From Halarchaeum grantii (GTDB lineage: Archaea > Halobacteriota > Halobacteria > Halobacteriales > Halobacteriaceae), in assembly GCF_014647455.2 (NCBI RefSeq), contig NZ_BMPF01000001.1, forward strand, positions 682,001 to 746,000: 64,000 nt of DNA, given 5' to 3'. Below are positions 1-7,612 of this stretch, one piece after another; the first letter of the stretch is position 1, and each line of letters starts with the position of its first letter. A program made the position numbers and the translations under genes. The notes below the pieces were generated by a model. That model was not told where the DNA came from. It saw only the letters and a list, made by a program, of their open reading frames with translations, and did no database searches.

Positions 1-1
1 C

Positions 2-598
2 GCCGACGAGCTGAAGACGCGCTTCTCGCTCACGGAGAGCCCGTGGGGCGAGGTCTTCATCGTGGATCCAGAAGCGACGACGCTGATCGAGTACGAGCCG
101 CCCGGGCTCGAACTGAAGACGCCGGAAGTCGAGTCCTGGAAGGATCTCGTCTGGCCGGCTGCGCTCCTCGGTGCCGGTGGCGTGATCGCGTGGCAGGCCG
201 CCCAGCAGTACGGGCCGACTGCGTGGGCGGTCCTGCTCGTCGCTGTTCCGGTCCTCGCCTGGAAGTTTGCGGTGACGGGGACAGACACGCACGTACATGT
301 GGAACCGGCTCCGGCGGCTCTGCGGCCGGTTCTCGCGTCGATGCTCGTTCTCCACCTCGGCTACCAAGACGCGTCGAAGCTCCGGGAGGCCGAGCAGTTC
401 GCGTGGAGCGCGCTCGCCGGCCAAGAGAAGGAGAAGATGTCGTGGGAGCGGGACCGCGACGAGACGTTCGTCGAGCGGACGTTCCGCGATGAGAGCACCG
501 ACGCGGACGGTAGCGACGGCGAGAAATCTGAGTCAGAGGCGCCGCGTGAGGACGACGAGGATCTAATCGACCGTGTGGGGGCGTCGAGTGATGACTGA
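2..598 (+). CDS. Membrane protein of integrated element, 5' end outside window
   Basis: The frame is open from base 2, so this is the C-terminal part of a longer protein. The GTG at 62 lies inside that frame and need not be the start. About 30 residues into the visible part come two hydrophobic segments separated by a short polar loop (WPAALLGAGG and AWAVLLVAVPVLAW). A soluble region follows, ending in a strongly acidic tail. The stop overlaps the next start by 8 bases, so it belongs to the element's rightward operon. It sits two genes before a P-loop ATPase, where pleolipoviruses carry a conserved small membrane protein. That match is by position only; the function is unknown. Confidence 0.75.
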   Translation, partial: ADELKTRFSLTESPWGEVFIVDPEATTLIEYEPPGLELKTPEVESWKDLVWPAALLGAGGVIAWQAAQQYGPTAWAVLLVAVPVLAWKFAVTGTDTHVHVEPAPAALRPVLASMLVLHLGYQDASKLREAEQFAWSALAGQEKEKMSWERDRDETFVERTFRDESTDADGSDGEKSESEAPREDDEDLIDRVGASSDD

Positions 599-1394
599 GC
601 ACGACGGCACGCGGTCGCGGCGGCCAGCGGAGGTGCAGGTCGTCACGCAACTCTCGGCGGAGCGTGACCAGCTCCTCGAGGGCTTCACGTCGCGCCGTGC
701 GGTGATTCGGTGGGGCCAACGCGTGGCAGTCCGGACGCTCGGGCAGGTTCCACAGGATCGGTATCGGCAGCTCGCGCGGAGCTTCAAACCGGACAACAAC
801 GCGCAGGAGGGCGTGTTGCTCGCGGCGTTCCTCCGGTCGGGTGCGCGAACGCGCGATCTCGACGACGAGGTGGCGCGTGGTCTCCGCGAGCGATGGGCGG
901 CGGACGTCCTCGGCACGGTGAGCGTGCGCGCGTTCCGCTCGATCAGGAAGGATGCTGGCGAGTACATCGGTGACAGCGAGGACGACGGAAGTAGCGACGT
1001 GGGGTACGACCCGGCGAGTCAGTCGTTCGCGATGCGGCCAGCGCTCTCCGAGCTCGATGACGTGCAGGCGGACACGCTCGGGATGCTTCTCGGTGGCCTC
1101 GAGGATCGGCGGCAGATCCTCGACTGGGGGGACTACCTCACGTCGGCGACGCGTGGTGAGCCGGTCGATCCGGATCTCGGTACGGGCGCGTTCGTGCCGA
1201 AGTGCTATCGGGAGTCCTCGACGGTGCGCGCGCTGACGGATCCCGGTGAGGAGTACGAGCGGTTTCGGGAGATGTTCGCGGCGAAGTGGTTGCTCCCGGC
1301 GTTCAATCGCGGCGTACGCGACCTGACGAATCGGACGGCAGAGGAGCCCGACGGCGGCGACGACTCGGGGCCAGCGGAAGCACCCTCGTGGTAA
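591..1394 (+). CDS. Conserved provirus protein of unknown function
   Basis: A 267-residue soluble protein with no signal peptide or membrane segment. I chose the ATG at 591 because it overlaps the upstream stop by 8 bases; a GTG at 573 is also in frame. The protein is mixed alpha-helical and charged, with an acidic patch near the middle and a Pro/Asp-rich C-terminus. I do not recognise a domain. It lies between the membrane protein and the P-loop ATPase, so it may be the intermediate conserved protein of a pleolipovirus-like block, probably acting with the ATPase. That is inferred from order alone. Confidence 0.75.
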   Translation: MTEHDGTRSRRPAEVQVVTQLSAERDQLLEGFTSRRAVIRWGQRVAVRTLGQVPQDRYRQLARSFKPDNNAQEGVLLAAFLRSGARTRDLDDEVARGLRERWAADVLGTVSVRAFRSIRKDAGEYIGDSEDDGSSDVGYDPASQSFAMRPALSELDDVQADTLGMLLGGLEDRRQILDWGDYLTSATRGEPVDPDLGTGAFVPKCYRESSTVRALTDPGEEYERFREMFAAKWLLPAFNRGVRDLTNRTAEEPDGGDDSGPAEAPSW

Positions 1395-1396
1395 CT

Positions 1397-2749
1397 ATGA
1401 GTGTCATAAAGCAACAGGCGAGTTCGGAGGCAGAGATTCGAGAACAGCTCCGCAAGATCACGGAGCCGTGGGAGAAGTCGCGGCAGGCGCTCGGAGACAT
1501 CACGGCACAGAACCACGACGACGGCGAGGTGATCCACAAGCACTTCTCGGTGCCGCCGCTGCACAAGTATCTCGCGAAGGCGGATCGCGCGGGCGCACCA
1601 GTCGCGCAGTTCCCTCGCGCGTTCGTCGACAACATCCTCTATACGGATAGTCGCGACCTCGAGCTGATGCGCCAGCTGGCCGGAGAGGTCGACTACGACT
1701 TCCGTGATCCGAACCCGTCGCACGAGGCGCTCGAACGATACGGCCGGTACCGTGCGAAGCTGATCGAGTGGGTGTGTGACGATCCGCGCCGTGTCTCCGA
1801 GGTCCGGAGCGAGGGCGGGACGGACATGTTCATGCACGGCGAGCCGGGGGGTGGGAAGACGACGCTCGCGCTCTCGAACGCGATGTGGCGGATGCAGGTG
1901 AACAACGAGACGTTCATCTGGGCGGAGTCAGTCGACGAGTCGGGGACGAACGAGCGGACGGAGTGGCTGGCGTTCGCGCCGTACGCGACGCTGGCGATCC
2001 CGGAGGGACTGGGAACATCAGTCCGGGTCGTGCCGAGGGACACGACGGTCGGGTCGTTCACCGTCGACGTCGAGGAGATCGCGCGAGACGTGATCTACTA
2101 CGACTCGATCCATGATCTGATGACGCAGCTGATGCCGGGGCAGTTCTACGTCGTGTTCCCGGACCCACTGCATCGCGGGTGCGAGGACGTCTCGAAGTTC
2201 AACTACATCAACTTCGAGCAGGTGACGCCGCGCAACGAGGACGGGCCGGATGAGCCGACCGACGCCGATCAGTGGTGGTTCGCGTTCGTGGCGCACCGGA
2301 TCAGCGGCGACGTCTACACGCATCCGACGTTCATCAACCTCGACGAGGCGGGGAACCTCCTCGACCCGGACGCGGCGAAGGACGTCCACCAGCACTATCA
2401 GAAGGTGAAGTGGTTCCGCGACAAGTACGCTGACGCGCGGAAGAAGGGCGTGAGCTTCGGCTATCAGGCACACGCGCTCTCGGAGATCAACAAGTTCCCC
2501 CGGCAGAAGATCCGGTGGCGCGTGACGATGAGCGGGAACGCGCCGCCGATCGGGCGGAAGCTTCCTGGTGATCGTGAGTGCCCGATGACTGCGGACCTGA
2601 CGAGTTCGATGGACGCTGGGCAGGCGGTGATCTGGAAGTCGCCGCACTTCGCGGAGATCAAGTGGCCGAACATGAAGGGGCAGGCGCGTCTCGACGCGGA
2701 GGTCTCGATCGACTTCGAGCGCTGGCAGGATGCGGCTGGGGGTGCCTGA
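1397..2749 (+). CDS. P-loop ATPase of integrated element (pleolipovirus VP8-like)
   Basis: A 450-residue protein starting at the ATG two bases after the previous stop. It has a clear Walker A motif (GEPGGGKTT, residues 148-156) and a Walker B-like strand ending in Asp-Glu (FINLDEAGN, about 312-320). About 140 mainly helical residues precede the nucleotide-binding core. There is no membrane segment. ATPases with this layout, downstream of membrane and structural genes, are characteristic of haloarchaeal pleolipoviruses (VP8 in HRPV-1) and related proviruses, with a suggested role in virion assembly or DNA handling. The ATPase fold is well supported; the exact viral role is inferred from family and gene order. 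Confidence 0.85.
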   Translation: MSVIKQQASSEAEIREQLRKITEPWEKSRQALGDITAQNHDDGEVIHKHFSVPPLHKYLAKADRAGAPVAQFPRAFVDNILYTDSRDLELMRQLAGEVDYDFRDPNPSHEALERYGRYRAKLIEWVCDDPRRVSEVRSEGGTDMFMHGEPGGGKTTLALSNAMWRMQVNNETFIWAESVDESGTNERTEWLAFAPYATLAIPEGLGTSVRVVPRDTTVGSFTVDVEEIARDVIYYDSIHDLMTQLMPGQFYVVFPDPLHRGCEDVSKFNYINFEQVTPRNEDGPDEPTDADQWWFAFVAHRISGDVYTHPTFINLDEAGNLLDPDAAKDVHQHYQKVKWFRDKYADARKKGVSFGYQAHALSEINKFPRQKIRWRVTMSGNAPPIGRKLPGDRECPMTADLTSSMDAGQAVIWKSPHFAEIKWPNMKGQARLDAEVSIDFERWQDAAGGA

Positions 2750-2751
2750 AT

Positions 2752-2943
2752 ATGGGCCGAAAAAAGAAAAATCGCGCTCTCAGGGTTTCGAGATCGGTCG
2801 GGAGGGGTCGGCTTCGGTTCGGGCGCGGTTGCGGCGGCCGCGCGCGCCGGGCGGCCGGCGGTCCCACACGCGCGCGTAGTTGGATCGCAGGCGTGGGGGT
2901 ACCCCCGCGTACGTGCGACGGTCGTGGAGGTGAGCGCGCGTGA
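2752..2943 (+). CDS. Small very basic protein of integrated element
   Basis: A 63-residue ORF starting two bases after the ATPase stop and ending in a GTGA overlap with the next gene, which supports its being translated. It opens with a Lys-rich stretch (MGRKKKNRALR) and is Arg/Gly-rich throughout, unlike the acidic proteins typical of haloarchaea. High positive charge could mean nucleic-acid binding. A strong ribosome binding site for the following gene lies within its 3' end. No homologous family is recognised, and the reading is less certain than for its neighbours. Confidence 0.5.
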   Translation: MGRKKKNRALRVSRSVGRGRLRFGRGCGGRARRAAGGPTRARSWIAGVGVPPRTCDGRGGERA

Positions 2944-3263
2944 GCGACTTGTTCGACTCGTACGTCCGGGAGGCAGTCCGTAGCGACCGTGACGTTCGTC
3001 TCGTGGAGTACGACGGTCGCGGCGGTGATATGCTCTTAGAGATAGATGGCATCCGGATCGAAGAACTCCCGCTGATCGCGGACGTCTACTCGTTCGATCT
3101 CGAGGAGGTTGGCGACCTCAGTACGGAGAGTCGGGAACTGCTCGATGAGCTCGAGGCGGAGCGTGTGGCGCGGAGTCGAGCGCGACGTCGTGCTCGGGTC
3201 GCCGAGCGAACGGGAGCGCATCGGTCGGCGGAAGGAATCGCGTTCAGTGAGGGATCGGCATGA
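2940..3263 (+). CDS. Small acidic protein of integrated element
   Basis: A 107-residue ORF from GTG at 2940. The start is fixed by a strong Shine-Dalgarno sequence (GGAGGTGA at 2926-2933), 6 bases upstream, and by the GTGA overlap with the preceding gene. The N-terminal two thirds read as a compact alpha/beta domain (DVRLVEYDGR, MLLEIDGIRIEELP). A helix rich in Glu, Leu and Arg follows, then a basic segment. There is no membrane segment or recognised domain. It couples to the next gene by an ATGA overlap. Function unknown. Confidence 0.7.
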   Translation: MSDLFDSYVREAVRSDRDVRLVEYDGRGGDMLLEIDGIRIEELPLIADVYSFDLEEVGDLSTESRELLDELEAERVARSRARRRARVAERTGAHRSAEGIAFSEGSA

Positions 3264-3547
3264 TCAGCGAGCTCTTGCACGCGCTCGGTGTGCCGGGATC
3301 GATCGTGGTGGTGGCGTCGGTCGCGGTGACGCTGTTCCACGGCCGGCACTTGCTCGCGATCGGGGCGACGGTGGCGACGTGGGCGCGCTTCGTGGGCTTC
3401 CTGGTGCTCGTGGGCGCGGTCGCGTATGCGGGCCTGATTCCGGGCGTGAATCTGTCGGTGGCGGTCGAGCCGCTCTGGCACGCGACGTCGGCGCTGGCGG
3501 GCGCAGCGTGGGAGTTCGGGCGAGCGTTCTTCGGAAACTGGATGTAG
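3260..3547 (+). CDS. Small two-span membrane protein of integrated element
   Basis: A 95-residue protein starting at the ATGA overlap with the upstream gene. It has two strongly hydrophobic segments: one near residues 12-24 (SIVVVASVAVTLF) and one near 43-62 (FVGFLVLVGAVAYAGLI). The tail is amphipathic and aromatic. Small membrane proteins like this are common in haloviral structural or assembly blocks. Nothing in the sequence identifies a specific role. Its stop is immediately followed by the next start at 3548. Confidence 0.7.
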   Translation: MISELLHALGVPGSIVVVASVAVTLFHGRHLLAIGATVATWARFVGFLVLVGAVAYAGLIPGVNLSVAVEPLWHATSALAGAAWEFGRAFFGNWM

Positions 3548-3946
3548 ATGGATCTCGGACTGCTCGGGCCGGTGTTCTGCGTCGTCTGGGCCGTCATGTG
3601 GCTCGTGGACCGCTATCGGTCGCGCCTGCCGCTCCGGGTGCGCGTATGGCTTGGCGATATCGACCTCGAGGACCCACGGACGGAGGACGCGGTGAAGCTG
3701 GCGTACATAGAAGGAGAGATCACGCTGGATGAGTTGGAGCGGCGGCTGTCGGTAATCGTCGATCCGCGCGCCGAACAGTTACAGCGCTCGGTGGAGGCGG
3801 TGTCGGGGGTCGGGCCGAAGACGGCGTGGTCACTCGCGGAAGCGTTCGCTGACGAGGATGAGTTGCGTGCGGCGTCGCGCGAGGAGCTGGAGAGGGTGCC
3901 GAACGTCGGTGAGGAGCGTGCGCGAGCGATTCGCGAGCGTCTATAG
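3548..3946 (+). CDS. Membrane-anchored SHOCT-like plus helix-hairpin-helix protein
   Basis: A 132-residue protein in three parts. There is an N-terminal transmembrane anchor (LGPVFCVVWAVMWLV, residues 5-20). A short segment near residue 55 resembles the SHOCT family (EGEITLDELERRL). A C-terminal helix-hairpin-helix pair (SGVGPKTAWSLAEAF and VPNVGEERARAI) is the fold that usually contacts DNA non-specifically. The layout suggests a protein that tethers DNA to the membrane, for example during packaging or segregation of the element. It ends the rightward operon. The domain reading is from motifs; the role is inference. Confidence 0.7.
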   Translation: MDLGLLGPVFCVVWAVMWLVDRYRSRLPLRVRVWLGDIDLEDPRTEDAVKLAYIEGEITLDELERRLSVIVDPRAEQLQRSVEAVSGVGPKTAWSLAEAFADEDELRAASREELERVPNVGEERARAIRERL

Positions 3947-4302
3947 CTCGTGGCTGGCTCGGCAGCGCAGTGGTGGAACGATGAAATCGGAGGTGCACCT
4001 GCAAGTGTTTCGTGTGTTTCACGGTGCGGTGCTGCGGCGTAGCGGGTATTTTTTGCCCGTCTCTTTAGGGACACTTCCTAAGGGGGTGCCGACACCCCGT
4101 GTCGCAGCCCCGCGAGGTCCGCGACCTCGTCGAGCGTGCTCGACGCCGAAGGTGTCGCGTGTCCGAGTGATTCGGCGCGCGCGAGGGAGATCTTCGCGAG
4201 CGTCCGAAACGGCTGTAGAATCGGGGAAGCAGCCCGCTACGCCGGCTCAGAAAACGATCGGAAGAAGAGCGCTGGATAGTGTTGCCACTGGGTCGGAGCC
4301 GG
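3947..4302. other. Structured non-coding gap between convergent units of the element
   Basis: There is no credible gene in these 356 bases, which separate two converging transcription units. A T-tract at about 4049-4055 sits between short GGG and CCC arms and could terminate the rightward operon. TTAGG and CCTAA arms follow near 4067-4080. Three perfect inverted repeats come next: 4083-4098 (6-bp stem), 4113-4129 (7-bp stem, 3-base loop) and 4129-4144 (7-bp stem, 2-base loop). Further weak palindromes reach about 4260. Such clustering suits a terminator block, a replication origin or a structured RNA; I cannot choose among these. Confidence 0.55.
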
Positions 4303-6321
4303 TCAGCCGAGGACCGTGCTCGAGGACAGGAGGTGTTCCGGCTCGCCAAGATAGCGAAGCTCGCTACCGACGACTCGGACGATCCGACTCGTCTCAGTCT
4401 GTCGCTCGCCGTTCTCGTTGATCCAGCGGAGGTTCGCGGTCTCGAAGCGCTCGGTTCCGAGGCCGGCGCGGATCCACGCCTTGTGGCCAGCGCGGAGGAG
4501 GGCGGCGACCTCCTTCCGGCTGTAGCGCGTGGCGCCGAGGTCGATCTCGAGGTCGTCCTCGGCGGCGTCGGCGAAGGAGACGCCGTAGCGGTTCATCCAC
4601 TTCGCGAGAGCGCTGTCGGCGTCGAGGTTCGCGGCGGACAGCTGGTTCGCGATCTTCCGGCCGGTGGTCTCCACGGCTGACCGAAGCGAGTCGACGGCCT
4701 GGTGGACGGACTTCTTCAGGTGGTTGGTGACGAACTTCAGGTTCCCGTTGTCGCTCTCGACGATTCCCTCGAGGCGTTCGAGGGCGCGCCAGAGCGTGCG
4801 GGTGGAGATGTCCGCCGAGTCGGCGACCTCGCTGTAGTGTTGGTCTTCGCCGCCGTCAGTGAGGACCTCCAGGACGTCGAGCTCGCGGTCACCCATCGCG
4901 TCGGGGGAGAAGACGCGCGTGACGAGATGCTCCTGCTCGGCGCGGAGTTCGGGCGTCGGGTCGGGATGGGTCGCGATGTTCCGGTCCTCGGCGCCGACCT
5001 CGAAGTACTCGTCCTCGACGAAGATCCACGGGTGCGGGCCGGTCGGGAGGTCGGACCAGTGAAGGAGGTTGATGAGCGCCTCGTCGAGTTCGCGGTCGAG
5101 TCGGTCGCGGTCGCTCCAGGTGATCGAGCCCCCCGACTTCTTGCTGTCGAGAGCGACGCCGATCTTCGGATGGTAGAGCGGGCTGTCTTCGTCGTCGTTG
5201 ACGGTTCGAGGGTGATAGTGCTTGAACTTCTTGCCGAGCGAGTGCCCGGAGATGAGCTTTCCCGCTGCGCGGTTGTCGACTTCGACGCGATGGAGGTGCC
5301 CCTCGATGTCGGTGTCGTCGCGGTAGTAGACGAGCTTCTGGCCCTCGCGGCCGGCGAACTCCATGAGACGTTTGAGCGCGCCTTCCCAGCCGACGACCTG
5401 TTTGCTCTTCTGCCGGTCGATGCGGACGTAGCGCTCGAACTGGGTGATGCGGCTGTCCGGGTGGACGAGCTTCGGCGCGACGTATCGATGCATCCGACCG
5501 CCGGTCTCGGTATCGACGATCTCGTCGACGACGCGGTTCACGAGCTTCGGATAGGCGTCCGGCTCAAGGTTCGAACCCTGCACGTCGACGCTCAGGCCCT
5601 CGAAGTCTCTCGGAACAGGAATCGACTTCCCGGACTTCGACGTCATCCCGCTCCACGCGGGCGTGATGTGGAGACTGGCCTTCTTCTCCTCGAGGCCGTC
5701 CTCGGCACACACGGAGATGTAGAACTCGTACGTCGAGTCGAAGTCCATGTTTTCGTGCGGCTCGATGTTCCCCTTCTGGTAGGTGAGTCGCGAGAGCCTC
5801 CAGGTCTCGCCCTGGAACTGGAAGCGCGGAAGGTCGGGATGGTCGCTCGGGTCAAGATCCTTCCCGAGCGGGAGCTCGTCGAGACGGCCGTTGTCTCCGA
5901 GCATCGCTCCCCGGATCGCGTAGAACGCGCTGAACGGCTTCCGGCCCGGCGTGCTCCTGTGCTGACCGTAGTAGAAGTACGCCTGGAACTCGTGGGGCGC
6001 AGTCTTCTGGTAGGTCGTGGTCTGCTGCTCGTGAAGGAGTTCGTCGAGATCGTGGCGTCCGTCGCAGCGATGGCGACCGTCCTCGGAACGACGGTCGAAC
6101 GTCTCCTGGCAGAACCGACAACAGCGTCCGTCGATCTCCTCGAGGGAGAGGTCGCTGATGTCCTCGTTGTCGCTGTCCTCCAGGTCGGGAGCGTGCTGGT
6201 CGCCGTCGAGGACGCCGTCGTCGAAGAGAGCGAGCGCATCATCGCCGTCGAGGTCGGCGGCGTCGGCAGGCTCGTCGAAGTCGCCGAAGTCGTGCTGGTC
6301 GCGTCCGGGGCGACGCGTCAT
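4303..6321 (-). CDS. Large zinc-finger/wHTH protein of integrated element
   Basis: A 672-residue protein. It has a very acidic 65-residue N-terminus, then a compact metal-binding cluster (Cys67, Cys68, Cys71, His84, Cys86, His90). A long central domain contains HEFQAYFYY and many conserved aromatic positions. A predicted winged helix-turn-helix lies near residues 470-525 (YSEVADSADISTRTLWRALERL). The stop of the preceding 45-residue zinc gene overlaps this ATG. Large proteins of this type recur in haloarchaeal proviruses and plasmids, and I tentatively think of the DUF7845 group. A role in replication or regulation is plausible but not shown. Confidence 0.75.
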   Translation of the reverse strand: MTRRPGRDQHDFGDFDEPADAADLDGDDALALFDDGVLDGDQHAPDLEDSDNEDISDLSLEEIDGRCCRFCQETFDRRSEDGRHRCDGRHDLDELLHEQQTTTYQKTAPHEFQAYFYYGQHRSTPGRKPFSAFYAIRGAMLGDNGRLDELPLGKDLDPSDHPDLPRFQFQGETWRLSRLTYQKGNIEPHENMDFDSTYEFYISVCAEDGLEEKKASLHITPAWSGMTSKSGKSIPVPRDFEGLSVDVQGSNLEPDAYPKLVNRVVDEIVDTETGGRMHRYVAPKLVHPDSRITQFERYVRIDRQKSKQVVGWEGALKRLMEFAGREGQKLVYYRDDTDIEGHLHRVEVDNRAAGKLISGHSLGKKFKHYHPRTVNDDEDSPLYHPKIGVALDSKKSGGSITWSDRDRLDRELDEALINLLHWSDLPTGPHPWIFVEDEYFEVGAEDRNIATHPDPTPELRAEQEHLVTRVFSPDAMGDRELDVLEVLTDGGEDQHYSEVADSADISTRTLWRALERLEGIVESDNGNLKFVTNHLKKSVHQAVDSLRSAVETTGRKIANQLSAANLDADSALAKWMNRYGVSFADAAEDDLEIDLGATRYSRKEVAALLRAGHKAWIRAGLGTERFETANLRWINENGERQTETSRIVRVVGSELRYLGEPEHLLSSSTVLG

Positions 6322-6455
6322 GTCGATCCCTCCGTGAGGACGTCGCCACAGGTATCGCAGATGAGGACGGTCGCGCCGTCGCGTCGATCACGTCGGTGGC
6401 GCGCGTCCTTCCAGGTGTCGCAGTGACACGCGGGCGCGTCACGATCGAAGCTCAC
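6318..6455 (-). CDS. 45-residue zinc-binding protein of integrated element
   Basis: A short gene from GTG at 6455 to a TGA that overlaps the ATG of the large downstream protein by four bases. A GGTGAT ribosome binding site lies about 8 bases upstream of the GTG. The product has two metal-ligand pairs, CHC near residue 10 and CDTC near residue 33, separated by an Arg/Asp-rich helix. It resembles the small one-finger proteins common in haloarchaea and their viruses. The coupled stop/start and the ribosome binding site are the main support. It probably acts as a DNA-binding or partner protein, but the target is unknown. Confidence 0.65.
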   Translation of the reverse strand: MSFDRDAPACHCDTWKDARHRRDRRDGATVLICDTCGDVLTEGST

Positions 6456-6578
6456 GCAGCATCACCCCCGAAAACAGCCCTACTTGAAAGAGGGGGTTGT
6501 ATGCACTTCTGGTTAAGTAGTAATTTGTCGAGTGAAGTCCTGAACCGGGTGGTGTCCCGATGCAGGAGTGTGAGAAGT

Positions 6579-6650
6579 GGGACCGTTGAGATTTGAACTC
6601 AAGTCCGACGGACCCCATCCGCCGAGGATACCAAGCTACCCCACGGCCCC
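6579..6650 (-). tRNA. tRNA-Pro (GGG)
   Basis: A 72-base tRNA on the minus strand. The acceptor arms GGGGCCG and CGGTCCC pair with one G-U. The D arm has GG at the usual place. The anticodon stem GGCGG/CCGTC encloses loop ATGGGGT, giving anticodon GGG. The T arm is TTGAG-TTCAAAT-CTCAA. CCA is not encoded. Its 5' side faces the cbf5 end of the ribosomal cluster and its 3' end faces the integrated element, the usual orientation when a tRNA 3' end is the attachment site. Confidence 0.93.
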
Positions 6651-6674
6651 GCACTCGGGAAGACGAGGGTGCCA

Positions 6675-6690
6675 GCATTAAGGCCTTCGT
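6675..6690 (-). promoter_or_regulatory. TATA box and BRE of tRNA-Pro
   Basis: On the minus strand CCTTAATGC (6683-6675) is preceded by a purine-rich CGAAACGAAGG. The box is centred about 29 bases from the tRNA 5' end, the spacing expected for an archaeal TATA element. Confidence 0.6.
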
Positions 6691-6736
6691 TTCGGGGACG
6701 CGAGGGGGAGGTCCTATCGGGGGGTCGCGTGGCGGG

Positions 6737-7612
6737 CTACACGAGGACGCGTTCGAGCGAGACGACTTCCCCGCGTTCGGCGTCGGGGTCACCGACGAGA
6801 CGGCCGAGGCAGACAACCGCCTCGTTCGGCGTGTAGCACGCGACGAGCGTGCCGGTCTCGGCGTCCTCGGCGTCGATGACGCCCGGCGCGAACACGGGCG
6901 CGCCCTCGGCGACTTCGCGCGCCGCCGACGGCGCAATCGTCACCGACGGCAAGTGCGTGAGGGCGCGTTCGGCGGGTGCAAGGGTCGCTCGAAGCCAGTC
7001 GTCGGCCTCGCGCTCGCGCCACTCCGCGAGCGCGTCCGCGAGGTCCTGAAGGGAGACGAGGTCGCCGTCCGCGAACGGCCCCGTCGCCGTCCGCCGGAGG
7101 TGGCCCATGTGCGCGCCCGTTCCGAGCGCGAGGCCGAGGTCGTGACAGAGCTTTCGGACGTACGTCCCGCTCTCACAGCGGATCCGGAGGAGGATCTGCC
7201 GGCGGTCGTCGCTCACCTCCAGCGCCTCGAGTGCGTACACTTCCCGGACGCGGAGTCGGCGCGCCACCGCGCTCTTTCGCGGCGGCTTCTGGTAGAGGCG
7301 CCCCTCGAACTCCGCGAGCACGGACGCGTAGTCCGTCGGTGCGCTCGCGTGCAGCTCGAGGACGGCGACGTACTCCTTCGCGCCCTCCAAGAGCGCCGGG
7401 GCGAGTCGCGTCGCCGTCCCCGTCAGCACGGGGAGACAGCCGGTCACCTTCGGGTCGAGCGTGCCGGCGTGTGCGGCCTTCTCGACGCCGATCATGTCCC
7501 GGATCCACGCCGAGACCTGGTGGGCGGACGGACCCGGGGGTTTGTCCAGATTCACCACTCCGAACGACCGGAGCGCGTCGACGTCGCGCTCGTCCGGCGC
7601 TTCGCGGAGCAT
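6737..7612 (-). CDS. cbf5: tRNA/rRNA pseudouridine synthase Cbf5
   Basis: A 291-residue member of the TruB/Cbf5 family. The catalytic motif HAGTLDPKVTGCL holds the essential Asp at residue 53. A further conserved segment (ESGTYVRKLCHDLG) lies near 172-185. The C-terminal 80 residues fit a PUA RNA-binding domain. In archaea Cbf5 is the catalytic subunit of H/ACA guide RNPs and can also make pseudouridine 55 in tRNA. It begins one base inside the stop of cmk (TGATG), so the two are co-translated. It is the last protein gene of the ribosomal supercluster. Confidence 0.95.
   Translation of the reverse strand: MLREAPDERDVDALRSFGVVNLDKPPGPSAHQVSAWIRDMIGVEKAAHAGTLDPKVTGCLPVLTGTATRLAPALLEGAKEYVAVLELHASAPTDYASVLAEFEGRLYQKPPRKSAVARRLRVREVYALEALEVSDDRRQILLRIRCESGTYVRKLCHDLGLALGTGAHMGHLRRTATGPFADGDLVSLQDLADALAEWREREADDWLRATLAPAERALTHLPSVTIAPSAAREVAEGAPVFAPGVIDAEDAETGTLVACYTPNEAVVCLGRLVGDPDAERGEVVSLERVLV

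Noticed and set aside
4702-6426. 574-codon plus-strand open frame across the large element gene
   Set aside because: It mirrors the 672-residue minus-strand gene, shows no motif, and lacks coupling or a ribosome binding site. The minus-strand protein has zinc ligands and a wHTH.
3947-6578. An integrase gene next to tRNA-Pro
   Set aside because: I looked for the tyrosine recombinase R...HxxR...Y pattern on both strands and found none. If present it must lie left of the window.
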